Of a DNA stretch of 64,000 bases, positions 12,557 to 23,515 are shown piece by piece. A program made the translations under genes and the position numbers. The notes beneath the pieces were generated by a model. That model saw only the letters and a program-made list of their open reading frames with translations. It did not search any database and had not been told where the DNA came from. The stretch spans positions 25,872,246 through 25,936,245 of the forward strand of contig JACDQD010000006.1 of NCBI GenBank assembly GCA_019843655.1. Direction: 5' to 3'. Numbering within the stretch: the stretch's first letter is position 1; every line of letters starts with the position of its first letter. The stretch is from Lethocerus indicus (taxonomy: Eukaryota; Arthropoda; Insecta; Hemiptera; Belostomatidae).

Positions 12557-13276
12557 TTTAAAGCAAGTATTAACCACTATACATATAGGCCACCACTATA
12601 CGTTGCCTAGGCTTCAATTTAGGATTAATTTTATTCAAATATATTATATTTAGATTCATAATTAAGAACCCAGAGTATTGTCATATTTCTGTCACATAGC
12701 AACTGATAAATCTAAGACGTTCCAGTTTGAACAATTTTACATGAAATTTGCTAATACAATAGTATAGTTAGGCACATTATAAATCGTGTACAATTAAGTC
12801 GGCGAGCTTTTTACGCGATATCACCCGATATTGGCACCGCTGGCCGATTGCCCGAACGGATACAAAACAGTTATTATTCAGAAGAAATTTTGTAACAATA
12901 ATCCGGCGTTACGTCGGCGTCCGGCCTGTGTAAATTAGCACCGCCTATAATAGTGTACAGAGAGGCGCTTAAATCTTTTGTTATCTGCTTGAATATATTG
13001 AAAGCCTTTTAACGGCCGGCGGGCAGACTGTTGTTCACTCCTCCGGGAACACGGGGCCCCCTCCAGCCTTGTCCCTTTCGCGTTATTTATTGAAACTGAA
13101 AGCATTTTCTACTCTCCGGCTCCTCTTAGGCTGGACACTGTTTTTTACGGTTTTCGCATTTTATTAAACTAATACCTAAAAGCGGATCCTAAGTAAAAGT
13201 TCCAAGTATTATTACAATTTAAGGCAGCCGTTTGTTATTTCAAATCTGGGGTTTGTAATACCACCATGCCAGTTGT

Positions 13277-13309
13277 ACCGGTTTCGGCCTCTCGCCATCT
13301 TCAGTAGCG
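13277..13309 (-). repeat. Solo copy of element core
   Basis: On the minus strand this reads ACGCTACTGAAGATGGCGAG followed by AGGCCGAAACCGGTAC. The core (CTGAAGA, GGC/GCC helix II, GAAACCGGT) is intact, but the downstream helix I strand TAGC is lost. Upstream at about 13241-13263 is a faint match to the element tail (GGGGTTTGTAATACC). No target duplication is seen. Confidence 0.7.
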
Positions 13310-14172
13310 TACTATCCGTGCGGAACTAAAGTGCGGCAGTTGGTACAGTAGTTGTTACAACCTTGATACAGATAAAATATGCGACAGCTGATAATACTGC
13401 AATTTTCAGTTCTGGTTCTTTAAAACAAAAGGTTTAATCTAAGTTTTTGGCTCCATTTTGCCGTCAGAAACTACTAACGGAGGGTGAAAAGTATTTTTCA
13501 GAACAGTCTTGAAAATGCACTACCCTGTTTTAACCTTATAGCGGTCAATATCAAATTAGCACCGATGGAATGTTAATGACGACAGTGAGAAGAAAAACCG
13601 GTCTAGATTTCAATACCGATCATTTAACAGGATATTTAACAACTGCGGACATTTGGAGAATTATAACGTACTAAAAGCACAGCACTTTCATAAAATTGGG
13701 ACTTAATTAGATTTAGTTTCGTCGTGGAATGTTTACAGTTTATTAAGTGCGGCCCAATACAGCAAATGCCTATGTCTAAATAAATATATATATTATGCAT
13801 AGACATCAGATAAGCATTAGTCATTAACGTGCCGCATCGATTGCGGTAGACGGTCTGACTGAAATATGGGCCTGTGCAAGAGGGTGATGGATTGCAATAA
13901 TTTCTTCGGCGTCGTTTCAAGGCGGAATATATTGCTCTTTAATTTTAGTTTACACAGAACATGTACATATATATATATATCGATACTTCGACACAGAACA
14001 CGATCTAGAAAGTGTTGGGGACCACCCGGGAGCACCGGCTGGGGGTTAAGTGCGTCGAATCGGACAAAACAACCTTCAAATACCTATACTGTGCGGCATA
14101 ACGGCCCGGTACGGTATTATTGCGCATAGCAAATACGGAAAAAATAATTGTATTCGTTATAATAATATTATT

Positions 14173-14782
14173 AGTTTAGAATACCTGTTTTGTGGTTTGC
14201 GAGGGGTTCGAATACCGTAGATTTCGTCTGTTTCTTCTGTCTCCTCTCGCTTGTTTGGTCTTTTGCTAGACCGGTTTCGGCCGCTCGCCATCTTCAGTAG
14301 CGGTGTTAGTGACATTTGGCACTTTGGATGTATTTGGTGCATCCTCACTGCACTGTCACTTGTACTTTAGAATTTTAAAGTGTATATTTAATATTATCTA
14401 AATATATAGCGGCTCTTTATAACGTATGAAAAACCGGAAACGGGGTTCTTCTTGTAGCACTCTTACTTATCTTTTCTGAGCTACTCTCGTTTATTCTTTT
14501 AATATTTGTAATCCGAAGGAAAATTATTTGGAAGATTACTCCATCGATCGACTGATCCTTTCGCATTTATAATTTTAGTAACATAAACACTCCAATCATT
14601 GATAATATTTATGAACGTTTTGCTGCCAAATACTGTCTGGTCTGAACAATTATAATAAATCTTTTTCTACCTTAGATTTCGTGTGTTTCTGTCTCCTCTC
14701 GCTGGTTTGGTGTTTTGCTAGACTGGTTTCGGCTGGTTGTCACCTTCAGCGAGAGGAGACAGAAACAGACGAAATCTAAGGT
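14173..14782 (-). mobile_element. Fold-back element, copy 3 (long composite form)
   Basis: A 610-bp insertion. The flanks ATAATAATATTATT (14159-14172) and ATAATAATGTTATT (14783-14796) form a 14-bp duplication with one mismatch. The tail AGTTTAGAATACCTG is at the left. The left arm holds the best-preserved hammerhead-like core in the window (14265-14301, minus strand). The central AT-rich domain (about 14371-14610) matches copies 2 and 4. The right arm (14669-14782) is itself a small palindrome: TACCTTAGATTTCG...CGAAATCTAAGGT encloses a second, altered core. Ends in GAAATCTAAGGT. No coding capacity. Confidence 0.85.
14265..14301 (-). ncRNA. Hammerhead-ribozyme-like motif (best copy)
   Basis: Read on the minus strand, the 37 nt are in order: GCUA (helix I, 5' strand), CUGAAGA (catalytic box with N7=A), U, GGC-GAGCG-GCC (helix II with a five-base loop), GAAA, CC-GG (helix III with A15.1/U16.1), UC as the cleavage triplet end, and UAGC (helix I, 3' strand). 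GCUA and UAGC are perfectly complementary. Weak points: an extra U sits between A9 and helix II, and helix III has no loop, so it would need a very tight turn or dimerisation through the self-complementary ACCGGU. Small hammerheads of this kind are known from Penelope-like elements and retrozymes; activity here is inferred. Confidence 0.45.
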
Positions 14783-15119
14783 ATAATAATGTTATTGAAC
14801 TAATATTTCCTCTTTTCTGGAAGGTGATACCTGGAGGAAATCTGTCGAATGAAGCGATTGTAGTGGTTTTTCTCCAATAAGTCCGCCTTTTCCTTCGGCC
14901 GGTCCCAATCGGATTTATGACGGGTTTATCGGCGTAAGGTAGAAGTAGGCCTGCCGCCACCATAAAACACCGGGGGACGGGAGGATGAGGCAGATATAAG
15001 CGTTCAGATAACTTCAATTTGCCCGGCCACGGCCTGAATTACACCGCTACCCTTTCCATTTATCTTTTCCCCTTGAGGAGAGCTGACCCTCGCCCACACG
15101 GCCGGACCAGACTGTCCCC

Positions 15120-15176
15120 TCCGCCTCCCCCTCATCCTGCCCCTCATCCTCCTCCCCATCCTCCTCCTACTCCTTC
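15120..15176. repeat. (CCT)n-like low-complexity tract
   Basis: Imperfect CCTCC/CATCCTCCT repeats. The open frames across it encode Pro/His-rich low-complexity peptides and are not convincing genes. Confidence 0.7.
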
Positions 15177-16607
15177 AAGTGCCCCCGATAACTGTCCCGA
15201 CAAATAAATTATGCATGCGGTACCCCGGCCTTCTCCACGTCGTCGTCTGCGGCGGCGGCGGGCCCTCCACTTGTCAAGAGCCAAACACAGTGCGCCCACA
15301 AAAGATTGGACGAAATCCGTCCCACTATTTCTCCGCCACTCCTTTAATTCTCGCGTGCTGAACTCTGTCGAGATGTTCTCTCAAAATTCTCTTAAAATTT
15401 CGATATAACACAGGATGAGTCGGTAAATGTGCTATAAAAGGTAAATCTAGTGAACCTAGTGTAGAAACTATCAGCAACTAGCGGATATTTGCACTTCGAT
15501 ATACCTGTCTTATGTACAATGTTGGTATCTGGAAGGATAGAATAAAATAAAAACCGGAGAACATAGTTGTACTAAGATGCCCGCACATAATCAGATGAAG
15601 GAATACCCGGCAGTGTTCGGCTTCACTGGTAACATCGAAGATAACGCACAAATATTCGAATATTATGTTCGATTAGCCCTATTAACCAGTTGACAATGAC
15701 GGAGGAAAAGCCCCCGAGCTTTCCCACAGCAGGAGTATAATAAACGGGCGCTACTTGACACGTTCGCATTAAATTGTATATTATTCTATTGAACTTGGCA
15801 AAAAAATAAAATAAATTATAAAATTTTTAAATTAATTCGACTCATTTTAATGAGACCGGTTGGCGCTGGTCGGATGGACGTGGAAATTAAAAATGATAAC
15901 CCCCCCCCCGTCCGAATCGGGACCTCCCAGTTGGGACGTTGTTCGCGGACCTAATTCATTTATTTATTTGAAACCCGTTGAAAAAGCCTGTAAGCCGCGC
16001 GAAAAATGTATAAAACTTTTATTTTCCGCACGATCGGCAATTATGTTAATTGGTGGCGTTGTTCGAATTGAAGGGGAAAAAATATATAAAATTAAAAAAA
16101 AACATTGTTGGAACAGTTTCGTTTCGCATTCATCCCCGGGGGATACGTCCCCCGATTTTATTGTATTGCGGGCGGATAGGATTGAATTTTGGACACGATC
16201 TATCGGATCTGGAACAATATCGCTACCGTAAATTACTGTAAAAATTGCAGTTTCAAGTATTACAATACTTTAAGCATTACATACTCCCCATAAAGTAATA
16301 AAGTTATGATAGGTAGGAGTGAGGTGAGACGATGAATGTTGTTTTTAATAGGAACTAATCTAGGAGATTGATAATGATCAAATTTTTGAGGATTTTTGTA
16401 CTGCTAGGTAGGCTGGGTTCGGGTTTCCGGTCGTTACCAGTAGTAGATGTTACAATTTTATCATATTTACTGGGAAAAGCATTTACCCAAACATCGTTTA
16501 TAATTCGAAGTAGACCCTCCAAATGTCACTTTCAATTCATTCACAATCAATTTGTATTTTCAATCTCATCTGTCCATTTTCCACCTACAAAAAGACACCA
16601 ATATATT

Positions 16608-16627
16608 CACTACTGAAGATGGCGAGA
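16608..16627 (+). repeat. Partial element core
   Basis: An exact 17-base match to the 5' half of the core (CTACTGAAGATGGCGAG), followed by AAAAACC instead of the GGCCGAAACC half. A truncated relic. Confidence 0.55.
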
Positions 16628-18678
16628 AAAACCAACACATACCCGTCTGGAAAGAAGTGTCCGAAGCCCCGAGGGCAGCATTACGTATGCATAAATGTTT
16701 TCAAACCCCGGTGGCCCAACCGATCTTCTTCCAACATTAAATAATCAACCTCTATAATTTAATTGTATATTTTGAACTTATTTTTGAACCTAATTTTTTA
16801 ACTCGTGTTTGATACGAGGCGGAACAAATGTATATCTCCTGTAAGGCGACTGTTGACGTTTACCTGTCGGGTAAATCCGGCATTCATCACTATCGGTATA
16901 TCGGTATTGGGCATAGTTCTAGGACCGAGTGCCGGCGATTGTGCTGTCCCCGGCCAGCATTGTACTGTGCTCAAGCGGGACTCCAATTGAGACTGGAGTA
17001 TTATAAATTAATCTAATCAAAACCTTCATTGTCCTTATGTGTATGCCCGGCGAGGTCACACCCACTTGTCATATCCAGTGACGGTCGGGAATATCCCCAG
17101 ATCCTCCCTCCCTACCTCTACTGTGACCCGTTCATCCCTTGAGCTATAACCCCCCTTGTCCAAGACGACCTCTCCATGTAAGACTTATCGGTGAGTCCAT
17201 GTTTTTCCCTAGATTCCGCAATTGTTTTGTCGATATTTTAGAATTTCTCATATAAGCAACGGAATTAAAGATCATTCTCGAATACAAAGTGCGGAATAGT
17301 TTATATAGGCGCCATTTGTGCCAACTTGGGAGGGGAAAAAAATAACGCGTTCCAATGTGAACGGGTTGATTTCTATTCACTGTTTTGCAGAATTCGCGAC
17401 AATGCGTAACCGGAACCCGATTGTTGTTCATTATTTCCAGTTATGCCCCGTTCTCAGACAATGGAATATAATATTACAGCGTTATATCGATATAATATTA
17501 GAACATTAAATAATATCCGGGTGTGCTGAACCTCTGAAAGTCGAATCTTCGACTTATTCAGTTTCATCTAGAGAGGATGATTTTTTTGGAATTCCTGGAT
17601 AGTTCAAAGACCCTACAAAGTATGAAGTAATACGTTAATCATATAATAACATGTGAGTAGCTGCGGATAGGGTGATAGTGATAATTAAAATGTAAAATCT
17701 AATTCTATAGAAGGCTGGAATTCACAGAAGAGATGAAGAGATGAAGGGAATGAATCCAAATTTTAATCCTATAATATTTTGTATAACATTATTCATTTCG
17801 CTTTCGGCTCTATTCTCAGAACTATCCCGTTTAGTTTTTATCAAGGGTCAGTGTTCCTGTTTGTCTTTCTTTGCTATATCCAGTTAGTCATTGCTGATCG
17901 TAACTAATTAGCCCATATCCTATTTATGGTATAGACAGCTTTCGATCGACTCAGGAGCAAGTTTTGAAAATAACCGCAGTTTCCCCTGCAATTGGCTTTT
18001 CGAATGTGTAGAACCTTTTAAAGGTCGACTTTAACTTTTCGGGATTGGTAGACCTACCTTCAACTCCGCTATGTCTGCGTATTTATGTTTTTTATGTTAG
18101 GTACAGCAATAACGTACACTAATAAGATTTATCGTTGTTACTAATTTAGTATCAAAACTTAGTCGAAATTCTCTCAATAATTTTTTAAGGTAATCTTACT
18201 TATAAAAAATAAATATTTGTCGTTTGTATTTCATAACGACATCGAATTAATGATAATTGTAACTTTTGAAATGCTTTTCTTTGCCCCGGTTATTTTTCTC
18301 ACAGATTTTTTCAAACTATTTCCCTTTATTCGCTGCCCGGATTAAAACATATTTATCTTATAAATAAATAATTCTTATATATTCATGGTACTAGAGTGTA
18401 ACGTTACACGTATTTCTAGAATAGAAATTAGTTGTAATTTTTGCAAATCCTGTGATCGGAATAATTTAACGTGCCGCGGTTAAATAATAAGTTGAAAATA
18501 AAACCTGAGGCACACAGTGGATCAGAAATAGAGCATATTTTTGGGCCGAATCCAAAATACGGTACCCGAGTCTAGGCCATGTATCAGTTTGCAATCAGAG
18601 GCTCGCGGCGTCATCTATAATTTTTAGAAATAAAATTTAATCCACCGGTCGAGAAAACTGTCGCCGCAGGTTCCTTAA

Positions 18679-18908
18679 CCCTCTATGGGCCCGTGTAACT
18701 TTCAGGTAACATTTCACTTTATCGAGATTTTACCAAATAATTATAGCTTTTTTCGTGAGATGTCGGATAAATCTTAATCCTATAACGTTGTCAAGACAAC
18801 CAATATCAATATCAATTTTTTTTCATTCGCATATACACGTTTACAATTGCTGATTTTTCATTCCACCAATTTTTTTGGATTTAAAATAAAAATTCGGTCC
18901 ATAGAGGG
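18679..18908. mobile_element. piggyBac-type MITE
   Basis: A 230-bp element between two TTAA sites (18675-18678 and 18909-18912). Its ends are inverted repeats: CCCTCTATGGGCC at the left and GGTCCATAGAGGG at the right, about 13 bp with one mismatch. TTAA target duplication and CCC-starting termini are hallmarks of piggyBac-family transposons. The interior is AT-rich and has no transposase frame, so it would depend on an element elsewhere. Confidence 0.82.
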
Positions 18909-19109
18909 TTAATCTTATATTCCGAACTAATTTAATCTTCTTCATTCTTCCCCGCGAATCTTCGTTAGGGAAACAATTTAATTTTCGATTTAATAAAAAG
19001 ATACCAAAAGGTATTATATTGTTTCTGGGACCGCGGCTGCCGAAACCGGTTTTGCCTACCGGGAATAAGAAAGAGCTACTCAAGCATATCTACTGCCGAT
19101 TAAGTAGAT

Positions 19110-19575
19110 AATACCGGCCGTTATCGTAATTTTATCAATGATTGGAGTATCTATATTACTAAAGTTATAAATACGAAATGATTAGTCGATCGATGGAGTA
19201 CTCTTCCAAATAATTTTCCTTCGGATTACAAATATTAAAAGAATAAACGAGAGTAGCTCGGAAAAGATTAAAGATAAGTAAGAGTGCTATAAGAAGAACC
19301 TCCGTTTCCGGTTTTTCATACGTTATAAAGAGCCGCAATACATTTAGATAATATTAAATATACACTTTAAAATTCAAAAGTACAAGTGACAGTGACAGTG
19401 CAGTGAGGATGCCCCAGAAACATCCAAAGTGCCAAAAGTCACTAACACCGCTACTGAAGATGGCGCGCGGCCGAAACCGATCTAGCAAAAGACCAAATAA
19501 GCGATAGAAGATAAACACACGAAATCTACGGTACTCCAACCCCTCGCAGACCACAAAACAAGCATGTTAAACTAG
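19110..19575 (-). mobile_element. Fold-back element, copy 4
   Basis: The tail is at the right, on the minus strand (ends TTAAACTA at 19575; CCCCTCGCAGACCACAAAAC precedes it). It is followed leftward by the arm with a plus-strand core at 19450-19486, the repeated GTGACAGTGACAGTGCAGTGAGG segment, and the central AT-rich domain, which stops at about 19110. The opposite arm is missing. The core keeps GCTA, CTGAAGA, GAAACC and TAGC, but GGTC has become GATC, which would remove the helix III pair next to the cleavage site. I could not find a target duplication, so the left edge is probably a truncation. Confidence 0.75.
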
Positions 19576-19614
19576 TACTATTTAAATTTTTTAGTATACA
19601 GTGTCAGCTCTCTC

Positions 19615-19770
19615 AGCAACAAGAGTATGTGTAAAAGTTTAAATCATATAAAACTTGGATTCTAAAGAAGTCACGATTTGAACGTTTTTTGGTAGGTACA
19701 TAGGTACTTTAGGAAATATCCCATATTGGCAATTTAAACATAAACATACCAAATGTTTTAAGGTATTTCG
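19615..19770 (+). repeat. Diverged dispersed repeat, member B
   Basis: Counterpart of 11313-11510, with the shared ordered blocks given there (for example GGATTCTAAAGAAG and ATAAACATACCAA). It lies about 40 bp beyond copy 4 of the fold-back family, but no shared boundary ties the two together. Confidence 0.5.
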
Positions 19771-22600
19771 TCTGCATGATGCCCCCACTGTTAGGGCAGT
19801 ATCATCCCCGGTCTTTCTAATTGGGAGTTTATAATTTGTAATTTATCTCAACCTCGAAACGTCTCTCTCAATACGGGTAAAAATCTTGGCGTTGGTTGGA
19901 GCCGCTCTTGGAGTCGGATGACAACAATTGTTATTGGATGGGTGGCCTCTGGGGACCGCTTCTGAGGAACTGACCTTTGACGGTGCAAGGCCCGTATTAA
20001 CACGACCCTCTTTCCAGCCAACACAGTCTCCTCTCGGTCAATATTTGCAATTTAAATTCACTAAACCCCCCCCCTCCCCCTTGCCGCCCCACGCGGCATA
20101 ATTCATGTAATTACTCGGTTAAAATAAATCGCCGCCGCATAAATTTCATTGCGTCGGACAAATTTTTTTTTGTCTATTTTCATCAATTATAAACTTGAAG
20201 GAAATGTTCACGTTTCATTGTAAGAATATTTTCTCTCGGCCTAGAGCTCTCTTGAGGAGAAGTAGTGGTGTCCCTCTAATGAACCGAAGGTTGTCAGAAG
20301 AAAAGCGCTGCTATTTCCTATACCGTTTATTAAAATATTCCTGGACATTTCAAATCCAGAAAAAATATATGAAAAGAGAAAGATGAGGTTACATTGTAAG
20401 GATATTTTACTCGACGTATATCATCATTGATGAAAACTAGGATAGTTCTTATGTTTTTTATTTGAAATATTCTTAGGGGAAAATTTCAACGTGAGAACGT
20501 TTTTTGGGGGGAGGGATTGAGAATACAGCTGGTAAATTATATTTTTAAATTTCCTTCGCTATTCCTACTACACCCAGTAGATTTTAGCCGCTCGCATTGA
20601 AGCTAATCTGCTACAGAATAGAATTCTACTAATCTACCGACCGAACGCTACTGAAGATGGTGAGAAGCTTAAAGCGCACTGGTCCAAATTAGTGAGCGGG
20701 GTCGGAACATTCCAAGCCCTCGCGCCTCTATTAATGCATCGCAAATTATATTCAGCTATACGTTTCAAATCTGTCCATTATTGCCGATACCCCGTCTATC
20801 TTATTGGGGCTGTGAGATAAATAAAAGTCATACATATTTAATACACGATATAATTCAATGCCAGCGTTTGGTTAAATTACACGCGAAAAAACAAAGCGGC
20901 AACGTTTTTTTTTGTACCCGTTAGTGCGCCTAATTGGTCCTGACAGGACGTAAAAATGGCTCTAATAAATAATGCTGTACCGAACGCTTTACCCCCAAGA
21001 CACAAACGCTACTTGTCATGTTTATATTATTTATTGGATATTTGAACAAGTTTTCGAATAAAGGTATTTGAATCAATTGTATCATCGCAACCATACAATA
21101 TTGAAATAGAATTTAGAAATAATTTCTTAATTCAATTAATAGAATTCAAGTTTAAGGTATTTGAGTGCAAATATTTGGGAAATTACAATTTTAATTTCTC
21201 AACAATTACACTGCTTATCACTACCAAATTATGGAATCATATTAGTGATAACAAGGAGTGTCATTTGTTTAAGAAAATAATTATCAACCGTCTAGGGATG
21301 TTCTGTGACCGGTTAGTAGATCTGTCAATATCACCTCACCGCTTTAAGATAAACCATACAGGTATTTAACGTCATTTTGACAGTAAACCGGTTAGTCAAC
21401 TGTGACAACCAGCGATTAGGTTGACCGGTTACCATCTGCGGGTCACTAACTGGAGGCTTGACTGACTACAGCGTTATATTTTGTGATTTTTCACTCGCAT
21501 ATCCACTGAGTTATGCGTCAGTAGAATTCCTTTATGTCGGTACTTAACACTTAAAAATTTACTTATAATATTTTTAGAGAATGCATTACGGTGTATTGAC
21601 TCAGCTGGTTAGCACAGAATTTTATCCGTGTACGAACATGCGAAAAGACACTTTGCTCACTGAGTGTGTAGATGTCTACTGTTTTTAATTTTAAAATAGG
21701 CAATGGATAAAGAATGTCGGATAAATATACCGACAAAATTTCCTTACAAGTCAGCATATCAAAAAATTTCGTGCGATTACAATTTGAAAATGAAATAAAT
21801 CAAAAACAAAATTCCGCATTTGACTGTCCAATACGAGTTATCGAACCCAATAAGGCCGAACATATCATCAATTGAAATGGTTGTATAAAAGAAAAATAAT
21901 TAGAGGAATAATACGGCAGGGGAATAGAAGTGGCAGAACAATTAACGCGAACCAATAACGTCAGGAATGGAGGAGGAGACACAATTATATAATATGATTA
22001 AAATAATACGAGATTGCAGTAATTGCAAAGCTGATTATATGGTTTAGAAACTGGTGGGAGGGGTGCAATTTATTGCAATAAAAATAATTACTACGATCCG
22101 GGTGAATTGTACTGTTATTTAATTTCTCCCTCCTACAAGTCTCTCGGATAGCGTAAAAGACGTTACTGGAAAGGGATATAACTCAAAAGTGTTTTTAATT
22201 ATAAAAAATTGTTTTATTGGCATTTAATTATAGTGGGGTAAACTATATTTAGAAATTAGTTTCAGTGCTCTTTGAAATCATTGTCTATTGTCAAAATGGA
22301 AGATGGTTTTGCGCCTCCTTTGCCTCCTGTTGGATGGAACGTTCAGATTTAAGATCAGGTTTTCGGGTCTAGGTCGTTGGGTTAATCCGGATTTAGAGCT
22401 TTCGAATTCAGGCCGGTGACGTCATCGGGCGTCGAAAACGCCTCCCTTTAACACGCCCCAGACTGTTGTGGCAATAGTGCAGGAATATCAAGAATTTCGG
22501 TGAAAAAGAAACAATAACAATATAATCCAATATATAATATATTAGATAATATAACAATATAATAATAAAATCTCTTGTCCAATACGATTTATGATGATTA
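19771..22600. other. Gene-free block
   Basis: No supported gene. AT-rich sequence with scattered short open frames that lack motifs. A perfect CRE-like palindrome TGACGTCA occurs at 22417-22424, but an isolated 8-mer is weak evidence of regulation. Confidence 0.5.
20647..20692 (+). repeat. Solo copy of element core, decayed
   Basis: CGCTACTGAAGATGGTGAGAA is followed by an altered middle (GCTTAAAGCGCACTGGTCC) and AAATTAGTGAGCGG, which matches the arm sequence beyond the core. The GCCGAAACC half is mutated. Confidence 0.6.
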
Positions 22601-22612
22601 TCCCGCTTCTGA

Positions 22613-22655
22613 AGAATGTGGAGATATGCCCGAAACCGGTCTGGGGTAAATAACC
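22613..22655 (+). repeat. Solo copy of element core
   Basis: CCGCTTCTGAAGAATGTGGA is followed by GATATGCCCGAAACCGGTCT and GGGGTAAATAACCG. CTGAAGA, GCC-GAAACC and GGTCT are kept; helix II and the 3' helix I strand are changed. Confidence 0.6.
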
Positions 22656-22839
22656 GACAGTTTAATTTTGAGTTCATTCTCTCTTCAGGCATCTGTGAAA
22701 TTTTTGCTGTCAATACTGCCTTGCGACGCCCGTTTGACCTTTACTTCTGGACTAATTTATTCCACTTCATAAATAAGCGACAGGGGGATGTATGCGCATC
22801 CTGGGTATAGCGGGGGTTTTCGTTCTTGCGCGTCGTGGG

Positions 22840-23110
22840 TGGCTTTTCGAAAGAGAATGGGCCAGAGTAGGAGCGAATTCGAAAGCGGGCTTCGGAAACA
22901 CTTTTGCCCCGATGAATATTCATCGCGACGACTCCGTTAAAAGAACGCGAGGTGAGGAGTCGTGCGGCCATATTTGGCGCTATGATTTATTAGAGTTGGC
23001 CGAGGGCGCGATCCTATTGGCCAAGAACGGTTTTAATAGCCCTCCACTCTGTAATTGGTTTCGCGGCTCTAAACGCGCGGAAATTGGTTCGGGCCGTAAA
23101 CCGGGCAGCG
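22840..23110. promoter_or_regulatory. Possible cis-regulatory segment
   Basis: A GC-richer island in AT-rich surroundings with a dense set of factor-like sites. These include the palindrome GATGAATATTCATC, a perfect CArG box CCATATTTGG, the Hox/Pbx-like ATGATTTATTAG, and three ATTGG (inverted CCAAT) boxes (CTATTGGCC, GTAATTGGTTT, GAAATTGGTTC). A 122-residue frame crosses the region but shows no domain. The site density is seen; regulatory function is inference. Confidence 0.3.
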
Positions 23111-23483
23111 ATTTCTTAACGACACTCGAGATAAAATACAATAGAGCATTAAATAAATAATTTGCCCATTAAATAAATGTTAAACATTGTTTGATTAGTG
23201 ACAATATTCTTCAGTCAGTATGTTGCCGATACGGTATCAATTATTTGATAGTATAACTGAATTATAGTTCAGTATTAAAGGATAAAAAAAACAATTGCTG
23301 GACATTCTTGAAAGCTAGACTGTCACAAATGCTCTCCAGAAGAGAGAATGAACTAAAAGAAACCTATTTTGATTGGGGGAAAATTCGGTCCGCCATTTTT
23401 CTTCCAATGTAATTTTCACTGATCACACCTAGATATGTCGTTAAGTGCGTCCCTCCTTGGGTGCGTCCTCCAATTTGATTTTA

Positions 23484-23515
23484 CGCTAGACCGGTTTTTA
23501 GCCATCTTCCGTAGT
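23484..23515 (-). repeat. Solo copy of element core, decayed
   Basis: Minus-strand reading gives CACTACGGAAGATGGC, then TAAAAACCGGTCTAGCG. The 3' part of the motif (ACCGGTCTAGC) is exact, while the helix II/GAAA part is eroded. Confidence 0.6.

Larger units (their letters stand above)
6235..13240. other. Gene-free block
   Basis: No supported gene. It contains a 14-C homopolymer (6627-6640), decayed copies of the element core at about 8576-8611 (minus), 11537-11555 and 11668-11700 (plus), a C/T-rich stretch at 8880-8935, GA-rich low complexity at 10889-10940, and one member of a diverged repeat pair at 11313-11510. The open frames around 10534-11119 are low-complexity (Ser/Leu/Pro-rich or Glu/Arg-rich) shadows of the purine tract. 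Confidence 0.55.
14797..18674. other. Gene-free block
   Basis: No supported gene. Partial element core CTACTGAAGATGGCGAG at 16609-16625, followed by unrelated sequence. Open frames at 15860-16231 and 16798-17016 show no recognisable motif. Confidence 0.5.

Noticed and set aside
22417..22424. TGACGTCA as a CRE regulatory site
   Set aside because: An isolated 8-base palindrome is expected by chance in 64 kb, and no other promoter signals surround it.
22792..23160. 122-codon frame as a gene
   Set aside because: No domain, signal peptide or family resemblance. The region reads better as non-coding motif-rich DNA.
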